64,000 bases of DNA, taken from contig NC_015703.1 of NCBI RefSeq assembly GCF_000218895.1, forward strand, positions 3,919,001 to 3,983,000. Direction: 5' to 3'. The notes under the pieces are model-generated. The model searched no databases, was not told the DNA's origin, and saw only the letters and a list, made by a program, of their open reading frames with translations. Position numbers and translations under genes: made by a program. This stretch comes from Runella slithyformis DSM 19594. Its GTDB lineage: Bacteria; Bacteroidota; Bacteroidia; Cytophagales; Spirosomataceae. Shown in pieces: positions 29,397-38,894 of the stretch; the first letter of the stretch is position 1, and every line of letters starts with the position of its first letter.

Positions 29397-31052
29397 ATGA
29401 CCCTCGGACTTGAACCACTTGACTACGCTATCTTTCTGATTTATTTTGTGATTGTCTCAAGCTACGGCTATTGGGTATACAAGCACAAAGGCAAACAAAC
29501 CGCCGATTCCAAAGACTTTTTTCTGGCCGAAGGTTCCCTCACCTGGTGGGCCATCGGGGCCTCTATCATTGCTTCCAATATCTCGGCCGAGCAGTTTATT
29601 GGCATGAGCGGACAGGCATTTCAGTTGGGTATTGCCATTTCAGTGTATGAATTGCTGGGTGGCGTGGCGCTTATCATTGTGGCCGTGTATTTTTTACCGA
29701 TGTACCTCAACAACAAGATTTACACCATGCCGCAATTCCTTGCTAAACGCTACAATGAGCGTCTGGCAACGATCATGGCCGTTTTTTGGCTGTTTCTCTA
29801 CATTTTCGTCAATCTTACGTCTATCATTTATTTAGGAGCGTTGAGTTTGGAAAAAATGACAGGATTTGCGTTTATGCCCTGCGCCATATTCCTGACCACA
29901 TTTGCGGTTATCATCACCCTTGGTGGGATGAAAGTGATCGGTTATACCGATGTGATTCAGGTGGTTTGCCTGATTTTCGGCGGTTTGGCTACCACGTATC
30001 TGGCGTTGGATCTGTTGTCTGATAAAGTCGGTTCCGGTTCGGGTGTATTGGAAGGTTTGAGTTTGATTCGGGAAAAAGCCGACAGTCACCTGCACATGAT
30101 TTTTACGCCCGGGCAATACCAAGTCCACGACGGACGCGGCGGCTTTATTGACGCCTATAATCAGCTGCCCGGTATCATGATGTTTATCATCGGCGGGCAG
30201 TGGGTCAACAACCTCAACTACTTTGGCTGTAACCAATACATGACCCAACGCGCCCTGGGGGCCGACATTAACACTGCTCGTAACGGTGTATTGTTTGCCG
30301 CTTTCTTAAAAATGATGATGCCCTTTATCGTGGTACTGCCCGGTTTGGCAGCGTATGTATTGTTTCAGGAAAACGCCGATGCATCAATTGTGAACGGTAT
30401 TACCCAAAACGGAATTGTAAAACCTGACAATGCGTATCCTGTGTTGTTGAATCTCTTGCCGGTAGGGTTGAAAGGCTTGGCCTTTGCGGCCCTAACGGCA
30501 GCGATTGTGGCGAGTTTGGCCGGCAAAGCCAACAGTATCTCGACCATTTACATGCTCGACATTCACAATAAATTTTTTAACAAAAACCTCACCGAAAAAC
30601 AAACCGTATGGACGGGCCGGGTGGCGATTGTCGTGGCCTTCATCATTGCCCTGATTGTGAGCCCGCTGTTGGCTAATTTCGGACAGGCGTTTGAGTACAT
30701 TCAGGTCTACACAGGCTACATTTCGCCGGGCATTCTGAGTATCTTTCTCTTAGGGTTCTTCTGGAAAAAAGCCACGGCCAACGGCGCTTTGGCTGCAGCG
30801 GTATTGAGTATTGCCCTGTCGGCCATGATTGAGAACCTGTATCCCGAATTTCCGTTCCTCAACCGCATGGGCGTGGTATTCTGGATCTGTTCGGCCGTAC
30901 ACGTAGCCATCAGCTTATCGCAATCGAAAGGCAAAAACCAACCCAATGCCTTTGAAGTACGCCCCGAATGGTTTAAGGTTACGCCCGAATTTCGCTACGG
31001 TGCCATCGCCGTTGTGGTGACGTTCAGCTTGATTTATTGGATTTTTTGGTAG
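29397..31052 (+). CDS. Sodium:solute (SSS) symporter, probable arabinose uptake
   Basis: 551 residues with about 13-14 membrane segments. SSS/SGLT signatures include the N-terminal DYAIFLIYFVIVSSYGYWVY, FFLAEGSLTWWAIGASIIAS (sodium-site region of helix 1-2) and NISAEQFIGMSGQAF. It closest resembles the sugar-type SGLT branch. Position as the last gene of the arabinose operon points to L-arabinose, though no residue proves the specificity. Runs to a long tail with no further plus-strand gene. Confidence 0.9.
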   Translation: MTLGLEPLDYAIFLIYFVIVSSYGYWVYKHKGKQTADSKDFFLAEGSLTWWAIGASIIASNISAEQFIGMSGQAFQLGIAISVYELLGGVALIIVAVYFLPMYLNNKIYTMPQFLAKRYNERLATIMAVFWLFLYIFVNLTSIIYLGALSLEKMTGFAFMPCAIFLTTFAVIITLGGMKVIGYTDVIQVVCLIFGGLATTYLALDLLSDKVGSGSGVLEGLSLIREKADSHLHMIFTPGQYQVHDGRGGFIDAYNQLPGIMMFIIGGQWVNNLNYFGCNQYMTQRALGADINTARNGVLFAAFLKMMMPFIVVLPGLAAYVLFQENADASIVNGITQNGIVKPDNAYPVLLNLLPVGLKGLAFAALTAAIVASLAGKANSISTIYMLDIHNKFFNKNLTEKQTVWTGRVAIVVAFIIALIVSPLLANFGQAFEYIQVYTGYISPGILSIFLLGFFWKKATANGALAAAVLSIALSAMIENLYPEFPFLNRMGVVFWICSAVHVAISLSQSKGKNQPNAFEVRPEWFKVTPEFRYGAIAVVVTFSLIYWIFW

Positions 31053-31383
31053 GCGGATGCCGGTGAAGTGCCTCACGTTCTATATCAGTTTGGAGCGTGA
31101 GACATTTCTGTATCAGAAGTAAGCGTACCTGAAAGCAATAAGCCACTCATAATGAAGGTTTTATACCTACTTCGTCTCTTCATACAGGTGTTATTATAAA
31201 CTTCTAAACTACGATACCTCCGTTGGAAAAAAGAAAGATTGGAAGACTGCATAAATAAACCCGTATATGGTTTTTCGGAAGCACTCCCGTTCGCTTTTAT
31301 TATTTTGAAAGATAAAATGAGAAGGCGGATTCTCTTTCAAATACTATAAAAGCAGGATGGGCCAATGAAGGTATTAAAAAGTC
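31053..31383. other. Untranslated tail of the arabinose operon
   Basis: No coding sequence is evident. A/T-rich with several short ORFs lacking coding character. The first strong terminator hairpin for the operon is at 31384. Confidence 0.5.
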
Positions 31384-31410
31384 AAAAGGCGAGCACATGG
31401 CTCGCCTTTT
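31384..31410 (+). terminator. Bidirectional rho-independent terminator
   Basis: AAAAGGCGAGC (31384-31394) and GCTCGCCTTTT (31400-31410) form a perfect 11-bp stem with a 5-base loop and run of Ts on both sides, between the arabinose operon and the convergent small gene at 31433. Confidence 0.9.
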
Positions 31411-31432
31411 CGTTTGCTCAGGGGTTGGTTGA

Positions 31433-31699
31433 TCAGTTGTGTGATTCCTGCATCGGAACGTTGAGGATGGAAAGAGTTGCCATCAGGTCAATGGTCTCTG
31501 AGCCTGAACAATATGCCAGCGCCAATTTCAATTCGCGCTCAATGGTCTTAATTCGATTTTCCGACATTTTGATGTCTTCCTCATTGTGCTGATGTTGAAT
31601 GCAGTTTTGGTGGTAATTGATCTTGACTGCGGCCAGTGCTTCCAAAAGTGCCTTCGCACCGGCGGTTTCAAAGCGACCGTTAATGAGCGTCAGTTCCAT
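31433..31699 (-). CDS. Small conserved-looking protein downstream of isocitrate dehydrogenase
   Basis: 88 residues, soluble, mostly helical (KALLEALAAVKINYHQNCIQ, then ENRIKTIERELKLAL). It starts 11 bases after the dehydrogenase stop, so the two are probably one transcript. I recognise a type of short Bacteroidota protein beginning MELTLINGRF, without a known function. Shape suggests a two-helix bundle. Confidence 0.65.
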   Translation of the reverse strand: MELTLINGRFETAGAKALLEALAAVKINYHQNCIQHQHNEEDIKMSENRIKTIERELKLALAYCSGSETIDLMATLSILNVPMQESHN

Positions 31700-31710
31700 T
31701 GTGTGTCGGG

Positions 31711-33153
31711 TTATTGTCCTTGTCCTAATGAGTAAGCAGCTTTACCGTCAAATGTGTACAGGTTTTCCGTTTTAATTACGTCCAATTGGTGTTCAACGGC
31801 TTTTTCCAAAATTGCAATAATGTCTTTTGAAGAAACTTTTTGCTGATTCGTGGCCGTAAACCGACAGCGCCAATGATCGGTGCAGAAGGTTTCGGCGAAG
31901 CCTGCCGGCCATACTTTGATACCTCGGTTGGAAATCATTGACAGGGCCAGCGATTCGGTCGAAAATTGAGATACGATCTGCCCCAATTCGTCGGGATTCA
32001 GGCCGGGCCAGTGCAAAAATACATCTGTGCCCACGAGTTCTTTGGTGCGGGCAGGTTTGCGTACGTAAGGTTTGAGTTGAATTGCCGCTCCGGTGGCGTA
32101 GCTGACCGGGGCCAGTTGCTGCGGGAGTTGTCCCAACCGTTCTATAACGGCCTGGGCAAATTCTTTGGTACCTACTTTTTGTTGACTGTGACCTTCTTTG
32201 TAGATATCATAGGTATGAATGCCGTCTTCCAGTGTTTTCAGCCATGCATTCTGTATTTTTTCAGCTACTTCCGGCTGTCCGATGTGGTTAAGCATCAAAA
32301 TCGCACCCTGCAATAAGCCCGAAGGATTGGCCATATTTTGACCCGCCCGGCGCGGGGCCGAGCCGTGAATGGCTTCAAACATGGCGGCGTGCTCACCAAT
32401 GTTGGCCGAGCCGGCCAATCCTACCGAACCCGCAATTTGAGCGGCAATGTCGGAGATCACATCTCCGTAAAGGTTGAGCGTGACGATCACGTCGAACACT
32501 TCGGGTGTATCGGCCATTTTGGCCGAGCCGATGTCGATGATCCAGTGCTCTTTTTCGATCTCAGGATACTCGGCACCGATTTCATCAAAGACACTGTGAA
32601 ACAACCCGTCGGTTTGCTTCATAATGTTATCTTTAGTGAAACAGGTTATCTTTTTACGGTTATATTGACGGGCGTACTCAAAGGCATAGCGAATGATCTT
32701 CTCACAACCCGGGCGGCTGACCAACTTCAGGCATTGAATGACTTCGTCGGTTTGTTGGTGCTCAATACCCGCGTAGAGGTCTTCCTCATTTTCACGGATG
32801 ATGACCAGATCCATTTTGGGATGCTTTGAAGAAACAAACGGAAAATAACTGTGGCAGGGGCGAACGTTGGCGTATAGGCCAAGCATTTTGCGGGTGGTCA
32901 CATTGAGGCTTTTATATCCGCCTCCCTGCGGGGTGGTAATGGGAGCTTTTAAGAATACTTTATTTTGTCGGATCGAGTCCCAGGACGAAGCTGCTATGCC
33001 GGAGGTATTGCCCGACAGATACACCTTTTCGCCTACTTCAATGTGTTCAACTTCTATGTTTGCGCCGGCGGCAAACAGGATATCGAGGGTGGCCTCCATG
33101 ATTTCCGGGCCGATGCCGTCGCCGTTGGCAACGGTAATTTTTGTCTTGGTCAT
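31711..33153 (-). CDS. icd: NADP-type isocitrate dehydrogenase (Thermus-like, extended C-terminus)
   Basis: 480 residues from the ATG at 33153 (MTKTKITVANGDG). Isocitrate/isopropylmalate dehydrogenase fold: NGDGIGPEIMEATL, RENEEDLYAGIEH, the conserved lysine in FTKDNIMK, NLYGDVISDIAAQI and the cofactor loop EAIHGSAPRRAGQ. A C-terminal extension (about 350-480) as in Thermus isocitrate dehydrogenase is present. Produces 2-oxoglutarate in the TCA cycle. A divergent LysR gene starts 82 bases upstream and may regulate it. Confidence 0.9.
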   Translation of the reverse strand: MTKTKITVANGDGIGPEIMEATLDILFAAGANIEVEHIEVGEKVYLSGNTSGIAASSWDSIRQNKVFLKAPITTPQGGGYKSLNVTTRKMLGLYANVRPCHSYFPFVSSKHPKMDLVIIRENEEDLYAGIEHQQTDEVIQCLKLVSRPGCEKIIRYAFEYARQYNRKKITCFTKDNIMKQTDGLFHSVFDEIGAEYPEIEKEHWIIDIGSAKMADTPEVFDVIVTLNLYGDVISDIAAQIAGSVGLAGSANIGEHAAMFEAIHGSAPRRAGQNMANPSGLLQGAILMLNHIGQPEVAEKIQNAWLKTLEDGIHTYDIYKEGHSQQKVGTKEFAQAVIERLGQLPQQLAPVSYATGAAIQLKPYVRKPARTKELVGTDVFLHWPGLNPDELGQIVSQFSTESLALSMISNRGIKVWPAGFAETFCTDHWRCRFTATNQQKVSSKDIIAILEKAVEHQLDVIKTENLYTFDGKAAYSLGQGQ

Positions 33154-33203
33154 TTGTTGTTTTTTTTTGCAAAGTAAAATCACAGCGGCAATATATTTTT
33201 ATT

Positions 33204-33225
33204 TATATTTGTAATGATATGCATA
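33204..33225 (+). promoter_or_regulatory. lysR promoter element with overlapping palindrome
   Basis: A perfect TATATTTG (-7) at 33204-33211 is followed by TATGCATA (33218-33225), an 8-bp palindrome near the expected transcription start. This fits an autorepressed LysR promoter facing icd. Confidence 0.45.
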
Positions 33226-33235
33226 ATAAGTATTT

Positions 33236-34153
33236 ATGAATTTTACGCTTCATCAACTCAATATTTTCCAAACAGTAGTGCGGCTGAAAAGCATTACGAA
33301 GGCTGCTGAAGTACTTCACATGACCCAGCCGGCGGTATCCATTCAATTGAAGAATTTACAGGATCAATTTGATATTCCGTTGACAGAAGTGATTGGACGT
33401 CAGTTATATATCACCGATTTTGGCCTCGAGTTGGCTACCATTACCGAAAAAATATTGGTGGATGTAGATACCATTCAGCATAAAATGCGGGCGTATAAAG
33501 GCATTCTTTCGGGTACACTGCGCATGGCGGGAGTATCAACCGGAAAATACATTATGCCTTATTTTCTGAGTGATTTTATGGAGGAATACCAAGCCATTGA
33601 TTTGATTTTGGACGTCACCAACCGGGGAAAAGTCATTGAGAGCCTGGCTAAAAACGAAATAGATTTTGCGGTAGTTTCGGTGTTGCCCGCTCAGCTGGAA
33701 GTGGAAGAAGAAAAACTGATGCCCAACAAACTTTTATTTATCGGGTTGCCCGGCCGGCCGTGGCAACCCGAAAACGACGAGGGATTTGCTTCGATTCCGT
33801 TGATTCATCGTGAAGAAGGTTCCGGAACCCGGATGATCATTGACGCCTATTTTCAGGAACTGAAGGTAGCGCCCAAAGTACGCTTAACGCTTACCTCCTC
33901 CGAAACCGTCAAGCAGGCGGTTATTGCGGGATTGGGCGTGGCGGCTTTGTCAGTGTTTAGTTTAAAAAATGAATTAGAAAGAGGAGAAGTAGAGATACTT
34001 CCCCTGAAAGGCTTCCCGCTGATGTCAGAATGGCGGCTTATTTGGTTGAAAAATAAACGGCTGTCACCTGTTTGTAAAGCCTATTTAGATTTTATCCGAA
34101 CCCGTAAAAAAATCATTTTTGACCGTCATTTTTCATGGGCTAATCAGTATTGA
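33236..34153 (+). CDS. LysR-family transcriptional regulator
   Basis: 305 residues. N-terminal winged HTH (LHQLNIFQTVVRLKSITKAA, then LHMTQPAVSIQLKNL) followed by the substrate-binding domain (GTLRMAGVSTGKYIMPYFLS, GLGVAALSVF). The ligand-binding part resembles CbbR/CysB-like members. Divergent to icd with 82 bases between, so it probably regulates itself and icd; the ligand is unknown. Confidence 0.88.
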   Translation: MNFTLHQLNIFQTVVRLKSITKAAEVLHMTQPAVSIQLKNLQDQFDIPLTEVIGRQLYITDFGLELATITEKILVDVDTIQHKMRAYKGILSGTLRMAGVSTGKYIMPYFLSDFMEEYQAIDLILDVTNRGKVIESLAKNEIDFAVVSVLPAQLEVEEEKLMPNKLLFIGLPGRPWQPENDEGFASIPLIHREEGSGTRMIIDAYFQELKVAPKVRLTLTSSETVKQAVIAGLGVAALSVFSLKNELERGEVEILPLKGFPLMSEWRLIWLKNKRLSPVCKAYLDFIRTRKKIIFDRHFSWANQY

Positions 34154-34157
34154 ACCG

Positions 34158-34180
34158 AATGATTCGAATGACGAATAATT
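34158..34180. repeat. GAATGACGAAT-family repeat, copy 4
   Basis: GAATGATTCGAATGACGAAT, directly after the LysR stop. Confidence 0.6.
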
Positions 34181-34221
34181 TGAGCGGGCCGCGGCGGTGA
34201 CGAAGTACGGATTTTGTCAAC

Positions 34222-35124
34222 TCACTCCTCTGTTCGTCCATCCTGTTCATGGATCGTTTGGATTAGGTTTTGCAGGGCGGTGTGTCGTTCGGGGGTTGTT
34301 TCCGGAAACGACATCTTCATGTTTTTGAGTTCTTCGATTAATATCTGTCCCACCAGCAGCCGCATGTTTTTTTTGTTGTCGGCGGGCACTACGTACCAGG
34401 GGGCTTTTTCGGTGGCGGTGGCGTTGATGGCTTCCTCGTAAGCATTCATGTATTCTTTCCAATAGGCCCGTTCTTTGATGTCATCTTCTTCAAATTTCCA
34501 ATTTTTGGTGGGGTCTTCAATGCGTTCGATGAGCTGCCGGCCTTGTTCCTGCTGCGAAATATTCAGGAAAAATTTTACGACCCTAATCCCGTTGTGATAC
34601 AGGTATTTTTCAAAATTGACAATGTCATTGTAACGCTGTTTCCACACTTTGTTCAAATCTTTGGTTACCTCTTTGGGAAGGCGCTGAGATTTGGTCAAAA
34701 TCTCAGGATGAACTTTCACGACCAGTACCTCTTCATAATAGCTGCGGTTAAATATGGTGATGTTGCCGCGCTCCGGTAAATGAAGCAGGTGCCGCCACAA
34801 AAAATCGTGGTCTAATTCGTTGTCGGAAGGCCGTTTGAACGACTGAATTTTCACCCCTACGGGATTGACCCCGGAGAGCACGTGTTTGATGGTACTGTCT
34901 TTGCCGGCGGCATCCATTGCCTGAAAAATGACCAAAAGTCCGTAGCGGTTGTGCGCATACATTAGGCTTTGAAGTTCATCAATCGCGGTGCGGAAGTCGG
35001 CCAGTTGGGTAGTATAATCCGCCTTGTCTTTGTAGATGTCTTCTATTTTCGTGGCGGCTTTTTTTAGATGAAATTCAGCGGTACCATCATAGCGGTACTT
35101 GTCGGATTTGAAGGATTGAGACAT
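34222..35124 (-). CDS. ppk2: Polyphosphate kinase 2 family protein
   Basis: 300 residues. Walker A in FQAMDAAGKDSTIKH and the lid/Walker B region NITIFNRSYYEEVLV are PPK2-diagnostic, with FEKYLYHNGIRVVKFFLNIS and the KERAYWKEYMNAYEEAIN helix in the usual order. Such enzymes use polyphosphate to phosphorylate nucleoside mono- or diphosphates; which class this is cannot be settled by eye. No ppk1 or ppx nearby. Confidence 0.92.
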   Translation of the reverse strand: MSQSFKSDKYRYDGTAEFHLKKAATKIEDIYKDKADYTTQLADFRTAIDELQSLMYAHNRYGLLVIFQAMDAAGKDSTIKHVLSGVNPVGVKIQSFKRPSDNELDHDFLWRHLLHLPERGNITIFNRSYYEEVLVVKVHPEILTKSQRLPKEVTKDLNKVWKQRYNDIVNFEKYLYHNGIRVVKFFLNISQQEQGRQLIERIEDPTKNWKFEEDDIKERAYWKEYMNAYEEAINATATEKAPWYVVPADNKKNMRLLVGQILIEELKNMKMSFPETTPERHTALQNLIQTIHEQDGRTEE

Positions 35125-35331
35125 AGAGAAATGATGGTTTTAAGAGTGACAGGTATATCGGTATGCTACAGGCTCAGATGTCGAATATCAAAATGCTCTT
35201 ACCGGTTGTTATTTGTGATTTTTCTGTTTTGGTAGTTAAAAACAACACAATTCTATCCTTTAGCGCAAATAAAACTAAATTGTAGATATATTTTATGTTG
35301 ATTTAAGTAATAGTGCAACTTTGGCGCTGAA

Positions 35332-35361
35332 TTTGTAATGTAATCTGGAGGAGTATCTTTA
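35332..35361 (+). promoter_or_regulatory. Candidate promoter of the hybrid kinase operon
   Basis: TTTG (35332-35335), 18 bases, TATCTTTA (35354-35361). It is about 70 bases before the preferred start codon. Confidence 0.4.
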
Positions 35362-35433
35362 CTGCTATTTATCAATGTCTCAATGTTAAACACCGGTTTA
35401 GTCATGACGATAATGACTAACACTGTCTCTATT

Positions 35434-38400
35434 ATGAAACTCTCTATCTCTACATGGCTGCTGATTGGGTCAGGGGTCACCATTCTGTTAGGGGCGTTTT
35501 TGGGCGTGTCGTTTTCGAATACCATTCAACGTCAGTTAGACGAGGCGCATTGGGTAAAAGGAAAACATGAAACGGCTGCCCAACTTCTTACGCTTGAAAA
35601 ATTGTTGGTCGATATGGAAACGGGGCAACGTGCTTTCCGGAGTACAAATGAAAAAAGATTTCTCGAACCCTACAGCCGAGCCCGGGCCACCATTGGGCAC
35701 GTGGAAGATAGGCTCAATCAACTTCTGCAAAGCAGTCCTTCAAGATTGGCTACTTTAGAGCAAGTTCAACAGTCGATGCAGGGTTTGCTTCAATTATGGA
35801 GTGCTTCTATTGAGAAGACTGATAAATTGAGCCGCGGCGAAGTGATTGATCTTACGGATCAGGAACGAAATGAAATGGAAAAAGTAAGGGCTTTGGTAAA
35901 AAAAATATACACTGCCGAACAGTACGAGCTGACTCAGCGGGAGCTTGCCATCAAAACGGAAATTGAGAAAGTAACTCATCAGACAGTTTGGGGTACAGCG
36001 CTGCTTTTCTTTGTGGCTGCGGTTCTTACTTACTTCTATTTTCTGGAATTTAGAAGTCGTCGTAAAATTGAGAACCGGCTCAATAAAAATGTCACTGAAC
36101 TGGAAAGGCTTAATCAATCCGTTAACGAGCGAAATTGGTACCTGGCCGGATTGACCCTCATCAATGACTCACTTCAAAACACCACGGGATTGGAAGGAAT
36201 GGGCCAATCGGGCCTGAAAGCCATCACCGATTACCTGGAGCTTCCCGCCGGAGCATTATACACTTTTGATAATGATGACCGAAATCTGGCACTGATTGCC
36301 TCGGTGGCACTGCCTTCTCAGGTCTCTCAATCGTATGGATTAGGCGAGGGATTGGTGGGGCAGGCAGCAATGGATCGTCAAATACGCATCACAAGAGCAA
36401 TTCCTCCCGATTACTGGACAATCCAATCAGGCAGCGGAGGTGCTGCTGCGGGTCAAATCGCCTGTATTCCACTTTGGTACGGAAATGAACTGAAAGGGGT
36501 GATTGAATTGGCCTCCTTCACTTTTTTTACTGATTTACAAAAGGAGTTTTTGCGAAGAGTGTCCAATGATATTGCGGTATCAATCAATGATATACAGTCA
36601 AGAATAAAAATTGATCGCCTGTTGGAAAAATTAAAAGAACAAACTTTAATTTTGGAAAATCAGCAGCACGAGCTGCGTCAAACCAACGAAGAACTGTCGC
36701 GGCAGGCAGAAAGTTTATTGGCCTCAGAAGAAGAGTTGCGGGTACAGGAAGAAGAGTTGAGATACATTAACTCAGAGTTGGAAGAGAAAAATGAAGCGGT
36801 AGAAGTGGCAAGGGAGGCACTTTCACAAAAAGCAAAAGAGCTGGAAATAACAAGCGCGTATAAATCTGAGTTTTTAGCCAATATGTCGCACGAATTGCGT
36901 ACACCGCTGAACAGTGTGTTGATCTTAGCTAATATGTTGTCAGAGAATGCCTCCAATAATCTGACAGCCAAGCAGGTAGAGTACGCCAATGTGATTCGTA
37001 AGTCAGGCACAGACCTGTTAAAATTGATCAATGATATTTTGGACTTATCAAAAATTGAGGCCGGTAAAATTGATTTTCTGTTTGAAAGCACCCCCGTTAA
37101 TACTGTCGTAAATGATATTTCTCAATTGTTTGGTATTGTAGCCGAAGAAAAGGGAATAAATTTCCGGACACAGGTAGACCCGTCTGTTCCGGCGACACTC
37201 TACATTGACAAACAGCGTTTGGAACAGATTATTCAAAATCTATTGTCGAATGCCTTTAAGTTTACCCCCCAAAACGGAAATGTAACGCTTTCCTTTGCAG
37301 TGCTGGAACCACAGCAGAATTTTGCCAGTCAGGCCTTGAGACAAGCGGAACAGATACTGTTTATCGGAGTAGCGGATACAGGAGTAGGCATCCCGCCCGA
37401 AAAGCAGCAGTTGATCTTTGAGGCGTTTCAACAGGCAGACGGCTCTACAAGCCGCCGATACGGTGGAACCGGCTTGGGACTGTCGATCATCAAAGAATTG
37501 ATAAAACGAATGGAAGGCGAAATTCGGCTGCTGAGTGATGTCGGCAAAGGAAGTACTTTTCTGGTGTTTATTCCTCTCAAAACAAAAACTGTTGAAGCTT
37601 CGGAGAGGCAGGCTGAGCCGCAGATTTTAATGGAAAATCGTGCCTTGGTGCTAAACGCATTTCATAATGAGTTGGCCACTCCGGTCAGTATTGAAGATGA
37701 TCGGGAGGTTATTGAAAACAATGATTTTGTTATGCTGATCATTGAAGATGATCCACTGTTTGCCGGAATTGTAAGAGATCTGGCCCGCGAGAAAAATTAC
37801 AAAACAATTGTGGCAATGAAAGGCGATGAAGGAATGTTGTTTGCCCAAAAATACAAACCGTCGGCCATTATTCTGGATGTACAGCTGCCTGTCGTTGATG
37901 GCCGAAGTATACTTTCCTGGATAAAAAATGACGAACGGTTAAAGCATATCCCTGTGCATGTTATTTCAGGCTCTGATGCCTCCCAACTCTCGTTGGAAGG
38001 AGCACATGCATTTCTCCAAAAACCCGTCAAAACGCAGGATTTGGAGAAAGTATTTGGTCTGCTGGAAGCACAGTTGAACGTTAAGATTAAAAAAATATTG
38101 ATATTAGTCGGAGAATTTATCCAACGAAACTCGATCGGACAGGTGCTCGGAAATCGGTATCCGGACTTGGAATGGGAAGTGTTGACATCAGAAGAAGAAG
38201 CCGCTGACAGGGTTTCGTACGCAAGCTATGACTGCCTGATCGTAGACATGCGCAGGAATTTAACGCAGGGTATGGAAAAATTGGTGCGTATCAAAGAACT
38301 TTATGAGGCAAAAACCCTTCCCGTTATAGTCTACATTGATGAAGACCTCAATCAGACAGATGAGCGCCGGCTGAAAAAAATGTCCAGTGTCATCATCCGG

Positions 38401-38889
38401 GAATCTACGCAGTCAATGGAACGACTGATGGATGAACTCGAATTGTTTCTCTTTAAAGTGCATGAGGCAGAAACCAAAAAGCTGCCTCAACCCTCCGCAG
38501 CATTCAATAACCGAGGGTTGGAAGGAAAAAAGGTATTACTTGTAGACGACGACATGCGGAACGTTTTTGCGCTGAGTACTTTACTGGAGGAGCAGCAGAT
38601 GAACGTTATTACGGCCGATAACGGCAAAGAAGCCCTGGAGTTGTTGCGCCGGCATCCCGATACCTCCATAGTACTGATGGATATCATGATGCCGGAAATG
38701 GATGGCTATGAAGCAACTGCCCGGATACGCAGCGAATTGCGTCTGCCCAAATTGCCCATCATTGCCCTGACGGCCAAAGCTATGCCCGAAGACCGTGAGA
38801 AAGTGATGGCGGCCGGTGCATCTGACTATATTACTAAACCCGTAGATACAGGACAGCTCTTCTCGCTGATGCGGGTGTGGTTGTCATAA
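35434..38889 (+). CDS. CHASE3-GAF hybrid sensor kinase with three receiver-like domains
   Basis: 1,151 residues from the ATG at 35434 (MKLSISTWLL), which leads straight into the first membrane helix. Order: TM1; CHASE3 (LVDMETGQRAFRSTNEKRFL); TM2; GAF-type domain (about 250-390); coiled coil (about 400-470); HisKA with H486 (MSHELRTPLNS); HATPase_c; REC1 with D815 (ILDVQLPVVDG); a middle receiver-like domain (about 888-1010) with CLIVDMRRN; and C-terminal REC3 with D1083 (LMDIMMPEMDGYE). It overlaps nothing but sits 5 bases before cheR. Likely senses an envelope or intracellular cue and phosphorelays to the receivers and downstream genes. Confidence 0.93.
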   Translation: MKLSISTWLLIGSGVTILLGAFLGVSFSNTIQRQLDEAHWVKGKHETAAQLLTLEKLLVDMETGQRAFRSTNEKRFLEPYSRARATIGHVEDRLNQLLQSSPSRLATLEQVQQSMQGLLQLWSASIEKTDKLSRGEVIDLTDQERNEMEKVRALVKKIYTAEQYELTQRELAIKTEIEKVTHQTVWGTALLFFVAAVLTYFYFLEFRSRRKIENRLNKNVTELERLNQSVNERNWYLAGLTLINDSLQNTTGLEGMGQSGLKAITDYLELPAGALYTFDNDDRNLALIASVALPSQVSQSYGLGEGLVGQAAMDRQIRITRAIPPDYWTIQSGSGGAAAGQIACIPLWYGNELKGVIELASFTFFTDLQKEFLRRVSNDIAVSINDIQSRIKIDRLLEKLKEQTLILENQQHELRQTNEELSRQAESLLASEEELRVQEEELRYINSELEEKNEAVEVAREALSQKAKELEITSAYKSEFLANMSHELRTPLNSVLILANMLSENASNNLTAKQVEYANVIRKSGTDLLKLINDILDLSKIEAGKIDFLFESTPVNTVVNDISQLFGIVAEEKGINFRTQVDPSVPATLYIDKQRLEQIIQNLLSNAFKFTPQNGNVTLSFAVLEPQQNFASQALRQAEQILFIGVADTGVGIPPEKQQLIFEAFQQADGSTSRRYGGTGLGLSIIKELIKRMEGEIRLLSDVGKGSTFLVFIPLKTKTVEASERQAEPQILMENRALVLNAFHNELATPVSIEDDREVIENNDFVMLIIEDDPLFAGIVRDLAREKNYKTIVAMKGDEGMLFAQKYKPSAIILDVQLPVVDGRSILSWIKNDERLKHIPVHVISGSDASQLSLEGAHAFLQKPVKTQDLEKVFGLLEAQLNVKIKKILILVGEFIQRNSIGQVLGNRYPDLEWEVLTSEEEAADRVSYASYDCLIVDMRRNLTQGMEKLVRIKELYEAKTLPVIVYIDEDLNQTDERRLKKMSSVIIRESTQSMERLMDELELFLFKVHEAETKKLPQPSAAFNNRGLEGKKVLLVDDDMRNVFALSTLLEEQQMNVITADNGKEALELLRRHPDTSIVLMDIMMPEMDGYEATARIRSELRLPKLPIIALTAKAMPEDREKVMAAGASDYITKPVDTGQLFSLMRVWLS

Positions 38890-38894
38890 CAAAA

